Of a stretch of 64,000 nt of DNA, positions 42,192 through 52,462 are shown in pieces. The notes beneath the pieces were generated by a model. That model worked only from the letters and a program-made list of their open reading frames with translations. It ran no database searches and was not told the DNA's origin. Origin of the DNA: Prorocentrum cordatum (Eukaryota > Sar > Dinophyceae > Prorocentrales > Prorocentraceae); NCBI GenBank assembly GCA_963575745.1, contig CAUYUJ010016305.1:395001-459000 (forward strand), written 5' to 3'. The position numbers and the translations under genes were made by a program. Every line of letters begins with the position of its first letter. The first letter of the stretch is position 1.

Positions 42192-43768
42192 ATGACGGGC
42201 GTTATGGGGGGGGGGGGGAGGGCGGGGGGGGGGGGTATGACGTGACGCCCCCCCCCGCCGTGTGGTTCCGGCACCACAGCCGCGCCCGCGCGCACGACGC
42301 GACGAGCGACAAGCGACGAGCGACGACGACGACGCGAGCAGCATGTAAGTGGCGATATGCCCATTGCGCCTGTGTACACCACAACGCTCGCGTGCACCAC
42401 ACCGCGCGTGTGCACCACAACGCCTGCGTACACCGCAACAACCGTGTGCAACGCACCGCCCGCGTATACCACAATACCTGGCAGCACTACAGCGCCGGTG
42501 TACATACACCGCAGCAACCATGTGCAACACAACGCCTGTGTACACCATAGTGCTTGCGTGCACCGCAGCGCCTGTGAACGCCACAGCGCCTGTCTACACC
42601 ACAGCATCCGCGTGCAAAGCAGCGCTGGTGTACACCACAGCGCCTGCGTGCATAGGACAGGTAGAAGGAGCATGTACGTCAGGATCTGATGCGGGCAACT
42701 AAACGCCACGCCTGGAAAGTTCTGTGAATCGAATGCGACGTTTTCCTCTCCTCCCCCCTCCTCCACTTCCCCCTCCTCCTCCTCCTCCTCCTCCTCCTCC
42801 TCCTCCTCCTCGTCCTCCTTTTCCTCCTTCTTACCCCCTGTCGTGCAGCTTGGCGTTACAACGCACGTGCGCATCTCAGCGTGCACCGCAGAATGGCCGA
42901 TTGAATCGGTCCACTTGGTTCTCGGACGGCCAGTTTAGCTGGAGCCTCCTGGACGCAAATGGGAGTTAGGGTGATGCGGGCGGACTCGGGGGGACTCGTA
43001 GATTCCAGCGGCGCTCCTTTGTCCATGAGGATTTGTTTTTTCATTGTTTTCTCTGGAACCCACACGCGCTCAATTTTGTCACAAAGATTCCTTCTGAAAT
43101 TCTATACAAAACAATGGTGGTGTGCTGCACACGGTTGATGTGGTACACACAGGCGCAGTGGCGTACACAAGCACTGCAATGCACGCAAGCAATGTGGTGT
43201 ACATTGGTGCTGTGTTGCGCACGGCTGATGTGGTGTACGGAAGCGCTGTGGTGTACGCAGGAGCTGCTGTGCCCGCAGGTACGGTGGCACAAACTGACGT
43301 TGTGTTGCACGCGGCTGCTGTGGTGTACATCGGCGGTGTGGTGTACACAGGCGCTGTGGTGCACGCGGGCACTGTGATGTACACAAGCATGTGGTGCATA
43401 TCGCCACCTACATGTTCGTGCTACCCGTCCTCCGTCATTCCTAACCATTCCCAAACGCCGCCAGCGCGAAACGTGACGTCATCGACCCCCTCCCCCCCAG
43501 ATGATTGCCGTCATCGACCCGGACTTAAAAACAGGCTCCAGCCGCGTCCGCGCGCACGACGACGATGAGCGACGAGCGACGAACCACGAGCGACGACGAC
43601 GAACGACGACGACGACGACGCCTGCGGACCAGACATCTATGCAGATTCCTACGCGGACACCTACGCGGATCCCAATGCGCACGGCGGCAGTGCCCGGAGC
43701 GAACTGGGGGGCGGGGAGCGTTACGTCATAGGGGGGGGGAACGGGGGCCATGACGCCCGTCATGCCCC
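42192..43768. repeat. Large inverted-repeat element with minisatellite arms
   Basis: Left outer end ATGACGGGCGTTATGG with GGTATGACGTGACGCCCCC (42194-42258) is mirrored on the right by GGAGCGTTACGTCATAGG and CCATGACGCCCGTCATG (43715-43766). Inside, AAGTGGCGATATGC and a run of 18-20-bp units (CACCACAGCGCCTGCGTGTA) fill 42355-42660; the complement of both (TACACAGGCGCTGTGGTG units, then GCATATCGCCACC) fills 43115-43405. A CCT microsatellite sits in the spacer. A CGACGAGCGAC-rich block is present in both arms. The paired order suggests a TIR transposon-like or foldback element. Confidence 0.6.
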
Positions 43769-43959
43769 AAGCAATAAAGGAATGGCCTCTTTACAACACA
43801 AGAGACCCAACCTTCTACAGCTACATTGACAGGCTCCGCTCACAGCAGACACGGTACGAGCACTTCCTCGACAGCCTCCAAAGCAACGACATGCCAGAGG
43901 TATCATACAAAGAGCAACCACCCAAGCCGATGGTGCGGCTCTACAGGGCACCACCCTAG
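43750..43959 (+). CDS. Small hypothetical protein, 69 aa
   Basis: ATG at 43750, inside the right end of the inverted repeat, to a stop at 43959: MTPVMPQAIKEWPLYNTRDP, then FYSYIDRLRSQQTRYEHFLD and PEVSYKEQPPKPMVRLYRAP. Mixed composition, no low complexity, A/C-rich codons as in the 34-41 kb relics. It may be a whole small gene, a first exon or the last piece of the A/C-rich relic. An exact copy lies at 56183-56392 in the duplicated block. No family was recognised. Confidence 0.4.
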   Translation: MTPVMPQAIKEWPLYNTRDPTFYSYIDRLRSQQTRYEHFLDSLQSNDMPEVSYKEQPPKPMVRLYRAPP

Positions 43960-44409
43960 CCCAAGCCGACAGCCGACAGGTTACGAGGACAATGGCCGCG
44001 AAGCAGACTGGGTACTGACCGGCCAAACATCTACCATAAGTGCCTGCAATACGTCAGCTACCGCAGAACATCGTCTACTGATATCCCCTCTCACTTCTTC
44101 TTTTTGTACGTAACTCGACCAGGCAGCTCAACGCGTGCATCATGACCGACACTCCCTCTCCTCCTCTGACGATAGCTTGACTGATGCTGATTGCTTTCCA
44201 AATGTGCGGGTCGTAACGCGCAGGACAGAACTTCCGACCCATTGCCCAGCAGTTGTCCCCAACAATCCCGCGCTGGGTTTTCCCGCCTCTTCCTTCTCCT
44301 CCCCGCCTCCTGCCGTCTGCCCCACACTGTGTTCCCAACCCTCCTGTGTTCTCCACCTCTCCGCTTCTCTCCTCTCCCGCCTATCCCCTCTTCCTGCGCT
44401 GTTCCCTGA
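43960..44409. other. No gene recognised
   Basis: The A/C-rich character fades after about 44090. A CT-rich stretch (44270-44400) precedes the reversed minisatellite units. No protein-like frame. Confidence 0.45.
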
Positions 44410-44712
44410 GTGGCTGCGAGTGCGCAACCGTCGCCACGTTTGTGGGCGCCCAGGAGGTCCAGCGGAGTGGAGGCACACGTGCACCCAGACGTGACGTCGC
44501 GGCTCCCTGGGGGGTTGCGAGTTCGTTTGGTCCTGGGAAGTCTGGCGGAATGGAGGGACACGCGCACCCAGGCGAGACATCGCAGTTCCTTGCGGGACTG
44601 CGCAACCGTCGCTACGTTCGTGGGCTTTTGGGGGTTCCAGCGGACAGGAGGGATATGCAGCCCCAGCCGAGACCTCTTGTCTCCCAGCCCTCGGAGGGTT
44701 GCTCCTGCGCAC
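44410..44712 (-). repeat. Three diverged units of the 39-40 kb minisatellite, reversed
   Basis: On the minus strand, units read TGCCTCCACTCCGCTGGACC, then CACAAACGTGGCGACGGTTG and CGCACTCGCAGCC. This matches, with drift, the CTCACTCCGCTGGACCCACC, AAAGTGGCGAC and CGCAGATCGCAGCCCCCCAGGG words of the plus-strand array at 39020-40270. Confidence 0.65.
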
Positions 44713-45279
44713 TGCGGATCATTCAACATGTTTGTTCGGATTGAACGGTCCTGGGTATAGGTGCCACATGTTTTACAAGGATTGGGTACGTCGCAGGGTA
44801 ATTGTTCGAAGAATGACACATCATATGATCCGCTCTCCTCCTCGCTGTCCTCCTCCTCCTCCTCCTCCAATTCTCCTCCTCCTTCTCTTCCTCTTCCTCC
44901 GTTTTATTCGACCTATGTGAGAAACCAGCATGTCGCGTTCTTGCAGGTGTTTTAAGCAAATAAATCCGACTCGGGTCACTGTACTTGGTGGGCGCCGCGG
45001 AAATTGAGAGACCATGAGCCCAGGACAGGGACAGAACAGAGAGTAGGCGCCCGCCAGGTAGAGAGCGACACACACCTTAATGGATAGTACCTAGATAGTA
45101 GGGCCCCCCTTGATTAATGGTGAGTTACCGTCTCGGCAAGTTAAGATGCGAAACTGAAAACGTGCAGTTTCAGGGTTGCAGCCCAGGGTTTAAGGTTGAC
45201 CCCAATTCTGGTGCATCATTCCCGCCATGACACCCCCGCTACATAATAACCAGCCCATCCCCCTCCCGAGGTTAGAGTG
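44713..45279. other. No gene recognised
   Basis: Contains a CCT-rich stretch (44836-44900) and otherwise mixed DNA without a protein-like frame. Confidence 0.45.
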
Positions 45280-46560
45280 AGGCTGGCTGAGCTGCGCACG
45301 CTGCCAGGCACGCTGTGACTGTAGGCTGGCCCTGAGGGCTGGCCCGTCGTGCCAGTAGGTACGGGCTTGCATGTGGTGTGCTGTTGGAGGAGGCTGTCGT
45401 AAGAATAGCAGTTGCTTTTTGTCTAACGCAAAATGGGGCTGTCTGTGCTGCGAGCTGCCACGCCAACTATTAGCCCTCCTCCCGAGAGCCAAATTGCGGT
45501 TGACTATGCTGCACGCTGCCAAGCAACAATAAAGTAGACTGGCCCTGCGGGCTGGCCTGTCATAGCCTGTGGAGATACAGGCTTGCAAGATAGCACGGCT
45601 AGTGGAGACGTGTTGCAGCACGAATGTACGGGTGGTCGTATCCTCTTCCCCCTTCTCTCAAGAGTCCCGTCCCAGGCGTCAGAGTGTGGTTGGCTGCCTT
45701 GCACGCTGTCAGGTAGAAAAAAGTAGTAGGCTCTCCCTACGGGCTGGCCTGTCATAGCCTGTGGAGATACAAACTTGCAAGATAGCACGGCTAATGGAGA
45801 CGTGTTGCAGCACGAATGTACGGGTGGTCGTATCCTCTTCCCCCTTCCCTCAAGAGTCCCGTCCCAGGCGTCAGAGTGTGGTTGGCTGCCTTGCACGCTG
45901 TCAGGTAGAAAAAAAGTAGTAGGCTCTCCCTACGGGCTGGCCTGTCATAGCCTGTGGAGATACAGGCGTTCACGATCGTACTGCCATGGAGACTGCTGCA
46001 GCAAGAAATGTACGTATGGCCGACGAGTATTAGCTCGGCTTGCCTTGTGGCGCCGCCTTTGCCAGGTGGCACAATAACAGAGTAAGCAAAACATAGTAGG
46101 CGTCTGGAGACTATCTGATTTGGGTTGTGACGTAAGTAAAGAGGTGGGGACGCTCCTTGTCAGTCAGGGATTCCCTAAGTAAACAGCCTGGTGTGCGGTG
46201 AAGCAAGCGAGTGGCTGCGGGCTTTGGCAATTCTCGGGTTGCTACCCCGGGTGTTTGGGTTTGCCCCGAACCACTTGGACCTGGCGCCCCGTGCTTTTTT
46301 GAAGTAAGTTCTCGGGTTGAACACAACCCCAGTGCACCTTGTAAAGGTCAGAGCGGCTGGCTGTGAGCGCACGGTCATGCAGATGTGAGTAGGCTGGCGG
46401 GGCTGGCCTGGCATAGCCTGTGGAAGTAACGGCTTGCAGAAGTGCAGCTAGAGGGGAGGAGAAACGTGCGACAGAAAATGACGAGTGTCCGTGTGGTACA
46501 GGCTTGTAAGGTGGCATCGTTTTGTTGAGAGATGCTTGTAGCAGTAGACGGGTGTCTGCG
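45280..46560 (+). repeat. ~192-bp tandem repeat with diverged flanking units
   Basis: GCTGGCCTGTCATAGCCTGT with GGAGATACA occurs at 45551, 45743 and 45935, exactly 192 bp apart, with near-identical sequence between (GACGTGTTGCAGCACGAATG, CAAGAGTCCCGTCCCAGGCG, TTGCACGCTGTCAGGTAGAA). Diverged units lie before (about 45328) and after (about 46400). Confidence 0.85.
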
Positions 46561-46773
46561 CTCGCTGCAGTTCTTGGATTGTTGCCCAGGGTTTTTCTGG
46601 TTAGCCCCAACCCGTGCTGTCACCCACTTCTCAGCCAACTACTCCACCAATCCGCCCGTAACCAGCCCACCTAAGTCTAGAAGATCAGAGAGTGATAGCT
46701 TGCCAGGAAGCATAGAGAGAGGCCGAGTAGGCAAGCAGCAACAACGGGTAAGAAAAAGGGGGAGGGGTCCAGG

Positions 46774-47238
46774 CTAAGTATGTATGCAAAAAAACGGTGT
46801 TCGCTTGCTGTTGTTAAATGCCGTGGCTGTGCATTTGTTAAAAGTGGGGCCACGTCTTGAATCAGAAACCCCAAAGGTAAATTGGATAAGGTGAGTCCAC
46901 CATGCAGGTATCCGAAGAAGCGGGGTCACGCTCTGGATGGGGACCCCAGAGGTACAAGCACGGTTGGGTTGGTGAGAAAGAATGAAGGCACCCTGTATAA
47001 CAGGGGCCCCCAAGTCAGGACTAGCACGTTTTAAGAGGCGATCCAGAGTTTTGCCGCTTAAACCCAAACCGGCAGAATTGTTGAGAAGGAGGAACCACCA
47101 GCGTGTCAGAAAGGCGGAGAAGCGATAACCACCACGCCTTGTGTTTGAACTGCCCTTGCTTGTTGTGCCCTGGCCTGGGCATGCGCCTCCAGCCGGGTGC
47201 GCTTCTTCAGCCGATGTGTCGTTCAGAAACGGCATCAT
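46774..47238 (-). CDS. Hypothetical protein, 154 aa
   Basis: Minus frame with mixed composition: FSAFLTRWWFLLLNNSAGLG, then LSGKTLDRLLKRASPDLGAP and RIPAWWTHLIQFTFGVSDSR. It has a short hydrophobic stretch (WWFLLLN) but no clear signal peptide. No family is recognised and no neighbour supports a function. An identical copy exists at 59207-59671. Chance frame not excluded. Confidence 0.3.
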   Translation of the reverse strand: MMPFLNDTSAEEAHPAGGACPGQGTTSKGSSNTRRGGYRFSAFLTRWWFLLLNNSAGLGLSGKTLDRLLKRASPDLGAPVIQGAFILSHQPNRACTSGVPIQSVTPLLRIPAWWTHLIQFTFGVSDSRRGPTFNKCTATAFNNSKRTPFFCIHT

Positions 47239-47417
47239 TCATTCACTGCATACATCGATCGGCGCTCCCCCGCGCCGAGGCGACGGCGGGAGGAGGCGTG
47301 ACCCTTCTCGGGGCGGCGGCTTGCGGCGGGGGCGTCGACGCGTGGTAGCCGCCCTCCTGCACCCGAGGGCGCGCGGCGCATTGGGGAGGGGGGGGGGGCA
47401 AAAGCGGAGGACAGATG

Positions 47418-47557
47418 ATCATGATGATGATGATGTTGATGATGATGTTGATGATGACGATGATGATGTTGATGTTGTTGATGATGATGATGATGACGAT
47501 GACGATGATGATGCTGGTGATGGTGAGGAGAAGGAGGAGGAGGAGGAGGAGGAGGAT
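47418..47557. repeat. GAT then GGA microsatellites, left border of the LINE
   Basis: GATGAT(GTT) triplets from 47418 to about 47522, then AGGAGGAGG triplets to 47556. On the minus strand this is a CCT repeat followed by ATC repeats directly after the LINE 3' UTR. In the duplicated block the GGA part is about 110 bp longer. Confidence 0.9.
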
Positions 47558-47608
47558 CGCACGCCACTGAGGGGAAAGGGGGGGGAGAAAGTCCGACGGT
47601 CCAAAAAA

Positions 47609-47698
47609 CCCAGGGGGGCCCATCCGAGGGGAACTTTTTGTCACCCTGGCAGGAAGGCCAAAGACCTGCCAGGGGCCAACGACAGGGCCCCCCCTGGG
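47609..47698 (-). other. Nested hairpins in the LINE 3' UTR
   Basis: The outer stem pairs CCCAGGGGGGCCC (47609-47621) with GGGCCCCCCCTGGG (47685-47698). The inner stem pairs CCCTGGCAGG (47644-47653) with CCTGCCAGGG (47665-47674), perfect over 10 bp. Both lie between the ORF2 stop and the microsatellite tail. Several LINE families need a 3' hairpin for recognition by their own RT. The copy at 60153-60242 keeps both stems, with a changed G/C run in the outer one. Confidence 0.65.
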
Positions 47699-47701
47699 TA
47701 T

Positions 47702-48990
47702 CTAACCGCCCAGTTCTTCTTCCTCCAGATCGTTGTCTGGGTCTCGCTCCTTCAGCTTCAGTCCCAATTCAGCGGCTTCGAACTCATTGAGCCCAAACGC
47801 TTGCAGGACATCTGCCAGGCACAAAAATGCACGTGCAGGTGGGTCCGAAGTGGCCCTGGAGAAACCTCCTTCTCTCTTCTGGGCCTTCTTGGACTCCGAA
47901 TCCCCCCCAACCAGCTCTCGCGCCCAAGCCCCAGGAGTTCGCCAAGAGCCCAGTTTGAGAGGCCTGTTGGGGTGCTTGCCCTTGCAGACAGCCCGAGTGT
48001 TCTTCCTGCCTGGGTCCACCAAGGCCTGCTGGGACCCTCCACAGCTCTTTCGTAGGCCTCTGGATCCCGCAGACACCGTGGCATACCCCCCGCAGGTCGA
48101 ACAAAAAAGAATGGGAGGCTGGTTATCTTCAACCGCGAACTGAAGCAAAGCATGCCCTCCAATGAAGGCAGGGGTCTGGCGGGCATCCGCTGCCAGCGCC
48201 AGCAGCTCGGGCACCAAGGGCTCAGATGGAGGTCTCGAGGGCGGTGGAGGCTCGTCGGGAGGAGGAGCAGGAGCAGCAACAACCTCGTCACCGCCCCCCT
48301 CCTGCCTCCTCATCACCTCTAGTGCCTCCTCCAAGTCGGATCCCCCCTCCAGGGGAGATCTCTGTGAGCCCCTGGGCTCCAACGTTGTCCCACCTGCCTT
48401 CCTGCACATAGTGGCCTTCAGCCCTACTAATGAACTGAAGGAGCAGGCGTGAGACATGGAGCATGCCTTTGGACATCATGACCACATTGGACGGGCAACG
48501 ACATAGCTCCGCACCCAACTTCGCAAGTCGATCAGCTTCGGCATTGCCCTCCCTCTCAAAGTGGCTGATCCGTCCTTCGCGCGCATCTGTCATCGACGTG
48601 TGGGCCGCCACCTTACAAAAACTCACCAGAGCGGGCGTTCCTTCACGGAATGCCTCCTTCCAAGATGTGTGCCCGAGTGTTGCCATCTCTCTGCGCATAT
48701 CTGGCATTCTGACAACATTGAATTGTGCCTTTGCAATCGGAATAAATCGTGTACCTGCCTACTAGATGTCTCAAGGCCATCAGGATGGCGTAATCCTCCC
48801 CGTCTCTGGCTACCTGGTCGGGGCCTTGCGGTGGGGGGACCGCCCCATACCACCCCGCCAGGGGTCGGCGATCATGGTCGAAAACCGCCACACCCCAACC
48901 AGCAACCCTAAAGGACGGGAAGAAACCATCGACCCCAGAGCCATCGCAAAAAAAACATGGCCACCATCCAGCGCCAGCGGCGCCGCTTGT
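47702..48990 (-). pseudogene. LINE ORF2 3' part: RNase H and C-terminal Cys/His domain
   Basis: The minus frame at 48457-47702 encodes the C-terminus, with FCSTCGGYATVS, SCGGSQQ and VCKGKHPN as a possible zinc-binding domain, ending EEEELGG and stop. RNase H text is split over other frames: EDYAILMALRHLVGRYTIYS (48815-48720) and HFEREGNAEADRLAKLGAEL (48570-48495). The first catalytic Asp region is lost to a T-run length change near 48951-48958 (HVFFAM here against HVLCDGSG in the second copy). Compare the better copy at 60246-61400. Confidence 0.7.
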
Positions 48991-49790
48991 CCTTCAACCT
49001 TGAACTCCCACTCAGGGTTCCACCCAGGTCGGGAGAAAACTTGGCAAGGGTCGGGAAGGATCCCCCTGGCGAACCTCTCTTGCAAGTGCGCTGGCCCTAA
49101 CCGCAAACGCTGCACTGGGCCATCCAGGTCCTGCGGCAGATTGCCTCGACGCCAGCTTAGCCTAGCGGGGCAATCAAAATGACGATGTAACAAGCTGCCG
49201 ATAGCTTCCCCACATATGAGACAGTGCGACGGCAGGGCAGGGTCATGCCTGTGAAGTCGCGCGTGGCACCAATGCGAGCCAATCACGAGACCTCTGAGAG
49301 TCCTCTGCTCACGAATCCCCCACCGCCCGCCTCTCCCACCGTCGTCCTCATCGAGCTTCCAGCGTCTATGCAGAAGCTCGTTCAAGGGCCGCCAAAAGAT
49401 GTCACCAGACCAGCCCTGACCACGGTCGATCTTGGCCAATCCTTCCTTGTCCGAGAAACGCCTAGCAACGAATCGGGCCCTCCTGGCCCGGACCGCCGGG
49501 GAGACCTGGCGAAGATCCCAAACCTCCCCCGTGGCCTCCTTCAGGGCCCACGGGCCCTCAAAAACAGAGCCCACGCGAGAACACGTGAGAAGGAGGGCCG
49601 CAATGGGGTCTCGAACACGGGCCCAAGGCCTGGACAACTGAAGCAACTCCTGGCCCCTGGAAGAAAGGGACTGCACCACCACAGGTGCCAGGCGCCGATC
49701 CTTGAGGATCTGGCTGTAGGTGCGGAGAGCATCGGCCGTTAGGATGACCAAAGGACCCCGAGCCCAACCTCCCCTCTCACACACACACAC
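48991..49790 (-). pseudogene. LINE ORF2: thumb region and CCHC zinc knuckle
   Basis: The minus frame from 49790 begins in Cys/Gly-rich sequence and becomes protein-like at VILTADALRTYSQILKDRRL. It includes RLHRHDPALPSHCLICGEAI followed by GSLLHRHFDCPA, a C-x2-C-x8-H-x4-C knuckle at about 49160-49235, typical between RT and the C-terminus of LINE ORF2 proteins. It joins the RT frame by a shift near 49745-49790. Confidence 0.75.
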
Positions 49791-51269
49791 ATCGAGGCAA
49801 ACTCAAGGGAGCATCCTTTGGGGCCCCCCCCTTCCGCCCGAACTGCTGCAAGCCGAACTTGTTTCAGCTTGCCATTGGGGAGGCCCTGGATGCTGGCTCC
49901 CCAGAGGGCCTTCGACGCGACGCCTGCCCTAAAAATTGTGCCACCCTGAGCCCCAGCCGCTCGAAGCGCGAGGACCTTCGCCACTTTTTGCTGGGACTCC
50001 ACAAATCGCTCGTGCTGGGTGCTCACACGCCGCCTGGCGCCATCAGTGGCGTCCCCACCAAGGTCCCTGTGAACCTGGGCGCGTACCTCGGCAGGCAAAT
50101 CGCACTGCCTGGACAACTCCTGTGCCAGCGCCGAGGAGGAAGCAAGTAGGCCTAGCTTGTTCATGGCAATGGGCAGGCCCATGCGCTGCAGGTCCGTCGT
50201 CACAGACCGAAGCGAAGCTGCCAGCTCACGCGTGACGACTGTCTCACCACCGACTGCATGCAGCGAGACGTCGTCAATGACGTTCTTTATGCACACTGTC
50301 GGGTTGCCAACCATGGCCTTGCGCAGCGCCCCAAGCAACAGCAGCCTGGCAAACGTGGTGGCCCCCGAGCAGCCTGCAATGACCGTGCCGTTCGGCTGGA
50401 TCACTCGACTGATCGCGCCCCGCCAAGTCACTCGCCTCGGGCCTGGATAAAGGCAACAGTACGCTCGCAGGAGCGCGATCGGAAATGAGCTAGCGTGGGC
50501 CGCTGTCAGCAACTCTTCGCGCGAAATGCTCGTAAAATTTGCGCAGGCCAAGAAGAAGTGTCGCCGTGGACAGACCTGGGACGGTGCGCGCGTAGGCGTT
50601 CAGAGCATCGTGGACCCACGCACTCTTGTCGCAAGCCGTGCTCGAGCTGAGACCCCAGAAAAATGTCGCATCCACCGTTCGTTCCCAGGCCGCACAGGGC
50701 CCATGCCGAATGCGGCCCCAGACTCTGGCCCAGAAGGGAAGCAGCCCTATGGGCCTCATCCCTCCCGTGGGCTTGTCTAGAAAGACCACCAAGACTATCC
50801 AGAGGCCCCCCCCCCCAGGATGCCGCTCCCAAGCCGTTAGGATCCCCGCAAAAGCTTCAACCAGAGGCCTGGGGAGCTGAAGAATGAGACGCGGACTGAA
50901 GGAGTCCCAGCCCAGGGCCGTCGAGGGGCTGAAAGACGCCGCCGCTCCCAGCACTTGTTCAGCCGTGATCGGCGGCAGGTCATCAGGGACCGACCACCCA
51001 CTCGGGGGGCGTTCAGCGTCGCGCGCTGGGTTGGTCCAGATCGGGATCCAATCGCGCAGAATGCAATCGAGTGCCGCCTGTCCTACAAGCGGCCTGGGGC
51101 CTCCTACTTGCACAGTGAAATCCTCGTCACCAAGGACTGGCACAGGAGGCGGAGCGGGGCCTTTCGAGTACCTGTGGGGCCGACCGACCTGCACGACCGA
51201 CCGACGACTGAGCCCAGGATCTCCACTTCTTCCGGCCTTCCGCTGTCTCCTGCTGCACTCTACCGTCAA
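49739..51269 (-). pseudogene. LINE ORF2: reverse transcriptase
   Basis: Two frames. 51269-50490 holds the fingers: FSPSTALGWDSFSPRLILQL, then VLVVFLDKPTGGMRPIGLLP and FWARVWGRIR (the K...GxRPIxLLP...R motif), ending at ATLLLGLRKFYEHF. The latter is motif A, but where an Asp is expected before LRKFYE a Gly is read. 50551-49739 continues with IQPNGTVIAGCSGATTFARL (motif B), KNVIDDVSLHAV (motif C, both Asp present) and LPIAMNKLGLLASSS (motif D). The frame change lies near 50510-50520. The enzyme would prime on nicked target DNA. Both copies in the window share the motif A change, so it is old or the two copies are one locus. Confidence 0.82.
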
Positions 51270-51839
51270 CTATACGCTGAATGGCATTCACGAAGCCCCC
51301 ACGACAGGGACCCCCCAGGCCCTGAAAAAGTTCAGCCACCGACAGTCGCGCTAGCAGAGGTTCCTCAACCTCCTCCAGCAGGTCTTGCAGTGGCCTGGCC
51401 GAATCTAGCAGGCGCCGCCGTCGGCCGTCAGTCGCCGCCTTCATATACTGCAAGGTCAAACGCCTCAAAGACAACCAACGTTGGGTACCAGGGAGGGAGC
51501 GCCTATGCAGCTCCTGACCCCACGCTGCTTCTAGCGGCACTAACTGAACCTGGCAACCCTTGGCTCGGCCAAAAAACTGCTTGTCATCTAGCCCATGCAG
51601 GCGGCCAAGCGCCGACTCCGCAGCGTCGAACCACTGCTCCATCGCTGCGTGGGGCGAGAGAGCAGCCCAATCAAAGAGGGGCGGCTGTTGGCTGGGGTCA
51701 CGCTGCATGCGGGCCTTCTCCTCATCATCCTTGGGCAGCGGGAAACTGCGAGGCGCCGCGCGCTGCCGCGCTTTGGCCTGTCCAGCCACCTGCCTAAGTT
51801 GAAGCACAACTGCAGACTGCGGCCCAACTGGCGTGTCAG

Positions 51840-52462
51840 GCTGCTCAATGCACTCCTTGACATGATATTCTAGACAGCGGCTGACTACAAAAAAGTCGTA
51901 ACAGCTACTGTGGCACGTCGCTCCTGGGGGCCTGACCACTGTCGCCCCGAGGTGATCTGCCCATTGGGATGCAATCCGCTGCTCTGCATCGATGTTCCAG
52001 TCACCTCCGATGACAAACGGGCAGCCCGCCGAGGCCACCGCTTCACTGAGCTCCTCTAAGAAAGTGATGTTGGCGCCTGAGAGCCCAAGCGTGGTGTGGC
52101 CGTACACTGAGACAAAGGAACGGGAAAGACTCGTGCACCATGATCTTGACCATGCAGAGCCTCTCAGACCAGCAGCTCTGCCCGTGGCCGTTGCTGCCAA
52201 AATGTGCCTTACATAGGATGGCCGCCCCTCCAGACGTCTCGCGGCGCCCTGCTCCCGTTCGCGCCGCCTCCGCGAACCATGACATGTATCCAGCTTTGTG
52301 GCGCCAACTGCGAGCCGCTTTGACCTGTTCATGCTCCAGCCTATGTCCTTGAAAAAGGAAGGCATCGTACACCGTCTCCTTCTCGTTCCGAGCCCATTCC
52401 ATGTGACTCTGAGCCGTAGGCCACGAATTGCTGTTATAGCTGACCAGCTGGAAATCCCATCT
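51840..52462 (-). pseudogene. LINE ORF2: APE-type endonuclease
   Basis: Starts FQLVSYNSNSWPTAQSHMEW (Asn of motif I), AFLFQGHRLEHEQVKAARSW (the usual QExH position), RRETSGGAAILCKAHFGS. A frame change near 52105 then gives VYGHTTLGLSGANITFLEEL, PFVIGGDWNIDAEQRIASQW (GDWN catalytic pair at about 51990-52010) and CHSSCYDFFVVSRCLEYHV (terminal SxxDxxxVS; the usual His is not obvious). This domain nicks the target. One frameshift makes it inactive as read. Confidence 0.82.

Noticed and set aside
42724-43399. His/Cys/Val-rich frames in both directions
   Set aside because: They follow the 18-20-bp CACCACAGCGCC minisatellite and its complement.
45280-46560. CRISPR-like array at the 192-bp repeat
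   Set aside because: There is no short repeat with unique spacers; the whole unit is repeated. The DNA is eukaryotic.
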